Positions 43,704-50,945 of a stretch of DNA of 64,000 nucleotides are shown here, one piece after another. The notes beneath the pieces were generated by a model, which saw only the letters and a list, made by a program, of their open reading frames with translations, was not told the origin of the DNA and did not search any database. Position 1 is the first letter of the stretch, and each line of letters opens with the position of its first letter. The position numbers were made by a program, and so were the translations under genes. This DNA is from an uncultured Hyphomonas sp. (GTDB lineage: Bacteria > Pseudomonadota > Alphaproteobacteria > Caulobacterales > Hyphomonadaceae), in assembly GCF_963678875.1 (NCBI RefSeq), contig NZ_OY787456.1, positions 1,178,001 through 1,242,000 of the forward strand, given 5' to 3'.

Positions 43704-44722
43704 TGGGGAGGTGTCCTTTCAGGTGCGGTTGAGAGAAGCGGTTCAGAAAAAGGCAGGCTCGGCAGGACGAGCTGCAGGTCCGGCTGGACGAGCTGAAGGT
43801 TGTAGCCGCCGCGTCCGAGGCCGTTCATGCGCGCGACCGTCTCGACCCGGTGCCGGCCGGCGCGCCGCGAGATGTAGACGACGCAGTCGATCGTTTCCGC
43901 GATGAGATCGTGCGGCACCTGGGCCGAGGTCTCGCCGATCAGCTGTTCGAGCCTGGAGAGGCCGCCAAGGGCCGAGTTTGCATGCAGGGTGGCGATGCCG
44001 CCCGGATGGCCGGTGTTCCAGGCCTTCAGCATGTCGAGCGCTTCGGCGCCCCGCACCTCGCCGATGATGATCCGGTCGGGGCGCAGGCGCAGCGTCGAGC
44101 GGACAAGGTCTGCGAGCGAAACGGATCCCGGCTGCGTGCGCAGCTGCACTGAGTCCTCAGCCGCCGAAACGAGTTCGCGCGTGTCTTCGAGGATGACGAG
44201 CCGGTCGCCGGTCCGGGCGATCTCGGCGAGGAGCGCATTGGCAAGCGTTGTCTTTCCGGAGCCCGTGCCGCCGACGACGAGGATGTTCTCGCGCTCCTGC
44301 ACCGCCCGCCGCAAGGCTTCGGCATGATGGGCGGCCATAACGCCAGAGGCGACATAGTCATCCAATGCAATCACCCGCCCAGCTGGCTTGCGGATCGAGA
44401 AACAAGGCGCAGGCGCCACCGGCGGCAAGACGCCCTCGAACCGCTCCCCACCCATCGGCAGTTCGGCCGATACGATCGGTGAGCCCGCATCCGCGCGCCG
44501 TCCCATATGGCTCGCGACCAGGCGGATGGCGCGCTCTGCATCGGCTGCAGGCATCGAGCCCGTTTCGATCCGCCCAGACCCGTGCCGCTCGACCCAGAGC
44601 TTGCCATCGGGATTGATCATGATCTCGACGACAGAGGGATCCTCCAGCGCCGCAACGATCTCGTTCCCAAGCGCTGTCACCAGCATGGCGCGGGTGCGTG
44701 CAAGACTTGCGGCGTCACGCAT
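43700..44722 (-). CDS. trbB: Conjugal transfer ATPase TrbB (VirB11-like)
   Basis: About 340 residues of the VirB11 traffic-ATPase family. The N-domain has DPSVVEIMINPDGKLWVERHG, then Walker A VVGGTGSGKTTLANALL, an Asp box VILEDTREL, Walker B RIIIGEVRGAEALDML and the His box GGIATLHANSA. ATG at 44722 is chosen for GGGAG seven bases upstream; 44737 is an alternative. It drives pilus assembly from the cytoplasm. Confidence 0.95.
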   Translation of the reverse strand: MRDAASLARTRAMLVTALGNEIVAALEDPSVVEIMINPDGKLWVERHGSGRIETGSMPAADAERAIRLVASHMGRRADAGSPIVSAELPMGGERFEGVLPPVAPAPCFSIRKPAGRVIALDDYVASGVMAAHHAEALRRAVQERENILVVGGTGSGKTTLANALLAEIARTGDRLVILEDTRELVSAAEDSVQLRTQPGSVSLADLVRSTLRLRPDRIIIGEVRGAEALDMLKAWNTGHPGGIATLHANSALGGLSRLEQLIGETSAQVPHDLIAETIDCVVYISRRAGRHRVETVARMNGLGRGGYNLQLVQPDLQLVLPSLPFSEPLLSTAPERTPPQ

Positions 44723-45176
44723 CGGCCCGCTCCCCATTCAAATGCTCAGGATCGCTTTCGAGGCTCGCGGCCTCTGCCGTCACGTCCTCGACCGCGTTCT
44801 GGAGAATGCGTTGTCCAGACCGGAGCGCCTCGGCGACCTGACGCACGAAGAGATCGAACCGGAGATCGCCTTTGGCGCGCGCCGCCTCCACCTGGTTTGC
44901 CGGCACCGGCGGGGTCACGGTCAGGAAATAGTGCACGAAGGTCGCGAGCGTTTCGGCGAGCACGAGATTGTCCCGCTCGATCCGCCCGAACTGCCGGGTC
45001 AGCCGGTCGAGCCGGCGATTGATCGCCGCTTCGCGCTGGTTTCCATCTTCTCCGGAGAAGTAAGCCTCCAGCGCCCGGTCGACGATCGCGCTTTCCGAGA
45101 GACCGGGGCGCCTGGCCATGGCCTGCAGCCGGTGATGGGTCTCGGGCGAGATGTAGGGCTGGATGCGGGGCTTCAT
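44715..45176 (-). CDS. Ribbon-helix-helix (CopG-like) protein of the tra region
   Basis: A 153-residue protein. The N-terminal MKPRIQPYISPETHHRLQAMARRPGLSESAIVDRALEAYF is a ribbon-helix-helix DNA-binding fold, followed by a helical region. Found between traG and trbB in related ICEs; it probably regulates the tra/trb operon or binds near oriT. Overlaps both neighbours. Confidence 0.82.
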   Translation of the reverse strand: MKPRIQPYISPETHHRLQAMARRPGLSESAIVDRALEAYFSGEDGNQREAAINRRLDRLTRQFGRIERDNLVLAETLATFVHYFLTVTPPVPANQVEAARAKGDLRFDLFVRQVAEALRSGQRILQNAVEDVTAEAASLESDPEHLNGERADA

Positions 45177-47236
45177 TCGCCATTCCCCGTAAGGTCAATG
45201 CCGGTCGCCTGTTCGAGACTGTCGGCCTGCACGAGCGCATCGAAGAGACTGGGTTGAGCCCTGCCGCGCGATTTGGCCTCCGGTCTGCCTGTCCTGCCGG
45301 GCGCAGCGGCCTGCGCACGATCCTTCGCGGCATCCCGCGCCTTCTGAGGGCCGGGGCCGTCCCCATCGCGCTCAAATTCCGCATACTGCATCAGGCCTTC
45401 ATGGATCGAGCGGACTTCGCTCCCCCAATCATCCTCCCGGGCGCCGGGGACAGACGCCGCAAAGCCCGGCGCGGCTTTCAGCCGCTCGGTGAAGTTCCGG
45501 TCTTCAAAGTAGCGGAGCTTCAGCGCGCGAACGGGCGGAGAGCCGGCAACAAGGACGAGCTCCTCATCCGCGGGCAGCTGCATGACCTCGCCGGGCGTCA
45601 GCAATTGGCGGGCAGTTTCCTGGCGGGACACCATCTTGTGCGAGAGCCAGGGCGCCAACCGGTGGCCGGCATAGTTCTTCATCGCGCGCTGTTCGGTCTT
45701 GGTGCCGAGCGCATCGGAAATCCGCTTCGCCGTCCGCTCGTCATTTGTCGCGAAGGCGACCCGTACATGGCAATTGTCGAGGATCGCATTGGAAGGGCCG
45801 TAGGCCTTCTCGATCTGGTTCAAAGACTGGGCAATCAGGAAGGCCTTCAGGCCATATCCGGCCATATAGGCAAGCACGCTTTCGAAGAAGTCGAGCCTGC
45901 CGAGGGCAGGGAACTCGTCCAGCATGAACAGGACCCGCCGGCGGGACTTTGGCTCTGCAGAAGACACCTGAGGTGCCAGCAGGCCGCATGCCCCGAGAAT
46001 GTTCAACGCCAGCGACTTGCCGCGCGCAATCACAGACGGACGCACGTCCAGATGTTCCGTCAGCCGCCGGCCTACCTGGTTCAGGAGAAGGCGCATCAGG
46101 GGCTTGGTGCGCGAAAGGTCTGACGGCGGCACGACCAGGTAAAGCGAGAGAGGCCGGTCGCCGGACACAAGGTCCTCGATCCGGAAATCGCTCCGCGAGG
46201 TCACTTCCGCAATCACCGGATCGCGATAGAGCGACAGGAACCGCAGCGCCGTGGAGAGCACGCCGGAGAGCTCGTTCTCCGACTGGTTCATCAGCTCGCG
46301 GGCCGTTTCAGCCACCACAGGATGGACCTCCGGCGCTTCGCCTGTGCCGAGATGATTGGTCCGCATCATCACAGCCAGTGTCGTGCGGAAGGTCCGGTCG
46401 GGATTCGCAAGGAAACTCGCCACCCGCGCCAGCGTCTTTTCACGTTCGGCATAGAGGACATGCAGGATGACGCCGACCAGCAGGGAGTTTGCCTTGTCGA
46501 CCCAGTGCCCGAGATCGCCGAGCTTGCCCTGCGGGTCGACGAGAATGTCCGCAATGTTCTGGACATCGCGCACTTCGCAAGGGCCGCGCCGGACTTCCCT
46601 CAAAGGATTGAAATGCGCCGAGGCAACATCGGTCGGATCGAACCGCAAACAATGCGAGAATTCTGAGCGCCAGCCGGAGGTCAGCTGCCAGTTCTCGCCC
46701 TTGATGTCATGCACCAGCACCGAATGCGGCCAGGAGAGCAGGGTCGGGACGACAAGGCCCACGCCCTTGCCGGACCGTGTCGGCGCAAAGGCCATGACAT
46801 GATCGGGACCGTCATGGCGAAGATAAGAGCCCTGAGCCTGCCCGAGAAACACGCCGGCAGGCTTCAAGAGACCTGACCTGCGCAGATCCCTGCCTTCCGC
46901 CCAGCGTGCCGAGCCGAAGGTCGAGACCCGCTTGTCCCACCGTGCCCGGAGGATCGATCCCGTCACCGCAATCACAATCGCGGCAACCCCGCCCGAGCCG
47001 GCGATCAGCCCGCCCCGGTCGAACACCTCCGGCGCATAGGCATCGAACGAGTACCACCAGCCGAAGAAGGCCCACGGCACATAGACCGGCATGTCCAGAA
47101 TGACGAAGAGCGGCTCGCCGAGCCGCGGCGACCAGCCGAGCGACCAGGCTGTCCATTCGGTTGCGCACCAGAGCGCCAGTAGGACGACAAGCAAGACGAG
47201 GATGATCTGCCAGAGGAGGTTCGTGCCATGTTTCAT
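45173..47236 (-). CDS. traG: Coupling protein TraG (VirD4-like)
   Basis: About 687 residues. Two N-terminal helices (LLWQIILVLLVVLLALWCATEW and GGVAAIVIAVTGSIL), Walker A FAPTRSGKGVGLVVPTLLSW, Walker B RVLFMLDEFPALGRL and QSLNQIEKAYG. It links relaxosome to T4SS and pumps DNA. ATG at 47236 (MKHGTNLL) is preferred over a TTG at 47254. The first codons and leader recur upstream of trbE. It starts the tra/trb transcription unit; the helicase gene upstream of it belongs to the defence cassette. Confidence 0.95.
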   Translation of the reverse strand: MKHGTNLLWQIILVLLVVLLALWCATEWTAWSLGWSPRLGEPLFVILDMPVYVPWAFFGWWYSFDAYAPEVFDRGGLIAGSGGVAAIVIAVTGSILRARWDKRVSTFGSARWAEGRDLRRSGLLKPAGVFLGQAQGSYLRHDGPDHVMAFAPTRSGKGVGLVVPTLLSWPHSVLVHDIKGENWQLTSGWRSEFSHCLRFDPTDVASAHFNPLREVRRGPCEVRDVQNIADILVDPQGKLGDLGHWVDKANSLLVGVILHVLYAEREKTLARVASFLANPDRTFRTTLAVMMRTNHLGTGEAPEVHPVVAETARELMNQSENELSGVLSTALRFLSLYRDPVIAEVTSRSDFRIEDLVSGDRPLSLYLVVPPSDLSRTKPLMRLLLNQVGRRLTEHLDVRPSVIARGKSLALNILGACGLLAPQVSSAEPKSRRRVLFMLDEFPALGRLDFFESVLAYMAGYGLKAFLIAQSLNQIEKAYGPSNAILDNCHVRVAFATNDERTAKRISDALGTKTEQRAMKNYAGHRLAPWLSHKMVSRQETARQLLTPGEVMQLPADEELVLVAGSPPVRALKLRYFEDRNFTERLKAAPGFAASVPGAREDDWGSEVRSIHEGLMQYAEFERDGDGPGPQKARDAAKDRAQAAAPGRTGRPEAKSRGRAQPSLFDALVQADSLEQATGIDLTGNGE

Positions 47237-47344
47237 GACACTGAACTTGACCAATCACCGCCTCAGTCTCCAGAGAGGGAATTGGGGGGAATTTGTAGGG
47301 TATTCAGAGGGGCTAGGAGTTGCCGGGTAGATAACTGAGGTTAT
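47198..47344. repeat. Leader repeat copy 2 (traG leader and first codons)
   Basis: Partner of 37136-37278 in the same orientation (see there for shared blocks). It covers the first 12 or so traG codons plus about 110 bp upstream, so it should contain the traG promoter or regulatory sequence. GGGAATTGGGGGGAATTTGTAG is the most conserved non-coding block. Confidence 0.8.
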
Positions 47345-47455
47345 GGGAGGAATTTGGGGGATCAAGAGTGCTTCGACGAGAGACAACCAGGCTCATTGTC
47401 GGGGGATGAAGAGCAACCTTGATTGGTGTGCTATCCTATTTTTTCGGTTGACCTC

Positions 47456-49624
47456 CTAGGTGTCGGTCAACGCACCTGCTAGTTCGGGCAAATCATTTAA
47501 GTTGAGGCGCGATGATAATGCGTCGAGCTGAAGCAATTCAGTGCTCAGAAACGGGTGAAACTTCTCAAACATTAAATTCGTTGTTTCGGAAAATAGATCA
47601 CGAACATCTCCATTGGATATTCGGCTCAAGGAATCAGAGACAGAGAAGTCTACGTCTTTGCCATCAACCTCAAGAAAGCCGTCATATTGCTCAACCTTGA
47701 AGCCCTCGGAGCGCAATGCGAGTGCTAACGTCCCGGCTTTCACACTGCCGCACCAAACCGCCAATGCTGTGCGACTTTCGCCAAGCTGGACAATCTGCTT
47801 GGTCTGAAATCCAAGATTTCTGAAGCTAGATCGCGCCTCGGCAAGTAGGTCGATAGCTCTTTGATCAAGATATCTCGGAACAGTGTCGCACTCATAGACC
47901 TGTCGCATCTCTTCGATCACCCGGTCATCAATATTACCTGCATCCCCACCGAAGATTGGGGGCCGTCCGGCCCGAGCCGGTTTGACCATGATCGCTTTGT
48001 CCAGGTCATCAACTTCAATAATTTCCCATCTTCGACCTGAGAAGATTATCGTCAGCTTTGGGGCCAGAATCTGATTTACCGGAAGTGTTCCAAGCTGCTT
48101 GCCATCATGAATAATGCGGTATTCTTCGGGCGTGTTGAAAACGGCGTAGAAGCTATAATGATGAACAAGCTTTTCCCCGGTACGACCAAGCAGCAAAAAA
48201 CCATCATCGGCTTGTTCGATTAGTGCAGTTTCAGGACTTCCGAGTTGGCGAAGCACCGCAACAAATGTCTTGGGATCAACAGCCGAAAACGGACCTTTTT
48301 CGCAGAGGGTCATGTATAGACGTTTAGCGCTGGCACCACCTCTCTCAGCAATGATCGACAGTATCTGGTGAACCAATGTGGAGAGCTGAAGGGCCTCTGG
48401 ACGCGGAGCTTCGCACCACCCCTGAAGCAGCAATTCAATCATCGCTATGCTGCGCACCAGACCTAATCTCAAGCGGTCTGAAAAATGGGAATCAGCATCT
48501 ACTGCTGCTTCTATTGCGTATTGTCGGAGAATGGCTGGTTGACCTTCACGGCGTCCTGATCGGCCTAGACGTTGCCGCAGAGCCGCAACAGTAAATGGCG
48601 GGCCGATTTGGGCGACACACGCCACATCACCAATATCTATGCCGAGTTCCAAGGTCGATGTGCAAACAGCGCTGGTAGGCAGCGTTTCGTCTTTGAGCCG
48701 ATGTTCAACGAATTCACGGTGCTCTTTGGAAAGGCTTGCGTGATGAGGATAGAACTCCTGTGGAAGATGGGACTTCTCGCATAAAGTGCGCAAACGATCT
48801 GCAAACTCCTCTACGCGCCCACGCGAGCCAGCAAAGATCAGGTTGTTTGAGCCACGAAGGTTCTCAAACAAATGCAATGCTATCGAAGCGTCCGCCGCAT
48901 CTTCCTCATTGTCCCCCGAAGCAAGATAGCCGCGCAACTGCAATAATAGTTCGGAATCACCGCCTTCAGCGACAACAGTTTCAACATCTGCTGGCGCAGT
49001 CGGTCGTAGATAGCCGCGAGCGAGATTGATATCGCCTAATGTCGCTGAAAGGCCAATTCTCCGGATTGGTCTAGAAATGGCCAATTCCAAACGCGCCATT
49101 AGAGACCTCAAATGGACACCGCGTTCTGTGTCTAGGAACGTGTGCAATTCATCTATGACGATTGCCTTCGCACCTCCGAAGAGATGCGGAATTGATGCTC
49201 CTTTGCGTATGAAGAGAGCCTCAAGAGATTCCGGAGTTATTAGTAGAACGCCGCTGGGGCTCTTTTCCGCTTTGGCCTTGATGGAAGACGATATGTCCCC
49301 ATGCCAAGGCGTTATCTGAATGTCAGTTTCTGTGCAGATGTCTTGAAGGCGCCGGGTCTGGTCATTGATCAACGCCTTCAATGGGCCGATGTAGACGATA
49401 CTAAAGCCTTGGGCAGCCTCCATATCTCTATCGAGCACTTGCGAAATGAGTGGCAGAAATGCCGCTTCCGTTTTTCCGCCTGCCGTAGATGCAGAGACAA
49501 TAAGGTCTTTATTCGAGCCCAGAACGATTTCGGTTGAGCGAGCCTGAATATCGCGTAGCTCTCGCCAGCCCTTGCTTCTGATCCATTTCTGGACAGGTCT
49601 TGCTAGTTGGTCAAACGCAGTCAT
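47456..49624 (-). CDS. sngC: Lhr-like DEAD/DEAH helicase of a Shango-type system (SngC)
   Basis: A 722-residue superfamily 2 helicase. Q-like motif (WRELRDIQARS, about 21-31), motif I SASTAGGKTEAAF (GKT near 51), DEAH-type motif II VIDELHTFLD, motif III SATLGD and motif VI RQRLGRSGRREGQ, then an Lhr/BrxHI-like C-terminal region. ATG at 49624 overlaps the sngB stop (ATGA). With the TerB protein and ATPase it matches the three-gene make-up of Shango (SngA, SngB, SngC); BREX type 2 pairs similar helicase and ATPase proteins (BrxHI/BrxD). A role in acting on invading DNA is inferred. Its base composition is more A/T-rich than the ICE backbone. Confidence 0.78.
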   Translation of the reverse strand: MTAFDQLARPVQKWIRSKGWRELRDIQARSTEIVLGSNKDLIVSASTAGGKTEAAFLPLISQVLDRDMEAAQGFSIVYIGPLKALINDQTRRLQDICTETDIQITPWHGDISSSIKAKAEKSPSGVLLITPESLEALFIRKGASIPHLFGGAKAIVIDELHTFLDTERGVHLRSLMARLELAISRPIRRIGLSATLGDINLARGYLRPTAPADVETVVAEGGDSELLLQLRGYLASGDNEEDAADASIALHLFENLRGSNNLIFAGSRGRVEEFADRLRTLCEKSHLPQEFYPHHASLSKEHREFVEHRLKDETLPTSAVCTSTLELGIDIGDVACVAQIGPPFTVAALRQRLGRSGRREGQPAILRQYAIEAAVDADSHFSDRLRLGLVRSIAMIELLLQGWCEAPRPEALQLSTLVHQILSIIAERGGASAKRLYMTLCEKGPFSAVDPKTFVAVLRQLGSPETALIEQADDGFLLLGRTGEKLVHHYSFYAVFNTPEEYRIIHDGKQLGTLPVNQILAPKLTIIFSGRRWEIIEVDDLDKAIMVKPARAGRPPIFGGDAGNIDDRVIEEMRQVYECDTVPRYLDQRAIDLLAEARSSFRNLGFQTKQIVQLGESRTALAVWCGSVKAGTLALALRSEGFKVEQYDGFLEVDGKDVDFSVSDSLSRISNGDVRDLFSETTNLMFEKFHPFLSTELLQLDALSSRLNLNDLPELAGALTDT

Positions 49625-50943
49625 CAAAGTTTGAAGCGGGAAAGCTCATCCCCATCCGCCTTGGGCGTTTCTTTGCTGCCGACTGGATCATCGGTGATAT
49701 CGCTGAGATCATCACCTCCGTCCGGCTGAACTTCCAACTCTTCAATCAAGTCAAACCAATTGGTCCCAGGGTTTTGTTCGAGCACAGACAGCATGTTGAC
49801 AAATGCGGTCACCGTGTTCCGAGGAGTGCGGAAGTAGGCTTCACCAATTCGCTGCGAGCAGTGCGTCATGAAAGCGTGGAGCGCCTCATCCGGCAACATA
49901 TTGTCAGCATCTTGCATGACTACACGAATGTTACTGAGCAGGACGAACAAGTCTTCCGGAGTTAAATTGGCGAGGCGAATAACTGGCCCAGACAGGTCAA
50001 CGCGCCCGTCTCTTGCAAAGCTGTTCTCACTCAATCGAGATTGCAGTGCTTCGTAGCTATAAAGGCCACGGCGCGTGTTCATGAGGAATTCGGGGGTGCC
50101 ACCAAAGAGGAAGCCCAAGTTTTCTGCGCTCCCCTGTAGCACGTCATTCAGGATGCGTAGGATTTGCTCGTAGTTCGCATTCCTAGCTTGCGAAGAGGTG
50201 AGCTTAAACAGGTTCACCATTTCATCGAGTGAAACCAACAATCCATTGTAACCCGCAGAACAAACAAAGGCGGACATCAGCTTCAACTGATCATAGACAT
50301 TCTGGTCGTCGATAATGGTACGAACACCAAGCGCGGCTCTCGCATCGGTGCGGGTCGCAAACTCCCCGCGAAGCCATCTTAGCGCAGCCGACTTTGTATC
50401 TTCATCCCCTGTTTCGTGCCCCTCCCAATAACGCCTAACAACCGTTGCAAACTCAAATCCGCCGGTCATTTCTTCGAAATGGGCAAGTCGTTGTCGAATG
50501 ACTTCGCCGGTTTGCTTTTCCTCCAGTTCGGCGTCCCGGTGGGCTTGGCTTACGAACCTTTCAACGATGTTTGCCATCGCCCCGCCATCGGGCTTCGTTC
50601 GAGTTGAGAGGTTTCGCGCCATTTCCGCGTAGAGTGCCCGTGCTTGACCGCCCGTAGCGTAAATTCGGCGGTCTGGGGCGAGATCAGCCGACATAACGAC
50701 TAAGCCCTTCTCCAACGCCACCAATCGTATCAGGTTAAGAAAGAAGGTTTTGCCCGATCCATACTCGCCAATGATAAAGCGAATAGCGGCTCCCCCGTCA
50801 GCCAATCGCTCCATGTCTTTGACGAGTTCTTCAATTTCTCGGACCCGTCCTACCTGTATATGCTGGAGGCCAAGCTTCGGCACCACTCCAGCCCTGAGAG
50901 CCTGGACTATTGTATCGCGCTCGCGTCTCTTGATCGCACTCAT
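49624..50943 (-). CDS. sngB: P-loop ATPase of a Shango-type system (SngB; DUF2791/BrxD-like)
   Basis: A 439-residue ATPase. Walker A is GEYGSGKT at 59-66, following VGRVREIEELVKDME, and Walker B is GLLVSLDEMVNLFKL. Other DUF2791/BrxD-like marks are MSADLAPDRRIYATGGQARALY, GFLFGGTPEFLMNTRRGLYSYEALQSRL and RLANLTPEDLFVLLSNI. It starts three bases after the sngA stop with GGGAG upstream. Such ATPases probably load or regulate the partner helicase on DNA. Confidence 0.8.
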   Translation of the reverse strand: MSAIKRRERDTIVQALRAGVVPKLGLQHIQVGRVREIEELVKDMERLADGGAAIRFIIGEYGSGKTFFLNLIRLVALEKGLVVMSADLAPDRRIYATGGQARALYAEMARNLSTRTKPDGGAMANIVERFVSQAHRDAELEEKQTGEVIRQRLAHFEEMTGGFEFATVVRRYWEGHETGDEDTKSAALRWLRGEFATRTDARAALGVRTIIDDQNVYDQLKLMSAFVCSAGYNGLLVSLDEMVNLFKLTSSQARNANYEQILRILNDVLQGSAENLGFLFGGTPEFLMNTRRGLYSYEALQSRLSENSFARDGRVDLSGPVIRLANLTPEDLFVLLSNIRVVMQDADNMLPDEALHAFMTHCSQRIGEAYFRTPRNTVTAFVNMLSVLEQNPGTNWFDLIEELEVQPDGGDDLSDITDDPVGSKETPKADGDELSRFKL

Positions 50944-50945
50944 TC

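Noticed and set aside
47456..50943. BREX type 2 fragment (BrxHI/BrxD)
   Set aside because: No pglX, pglZ, pglW or pglY homologue in the window; the TerB-domain third gene fits Shango better.
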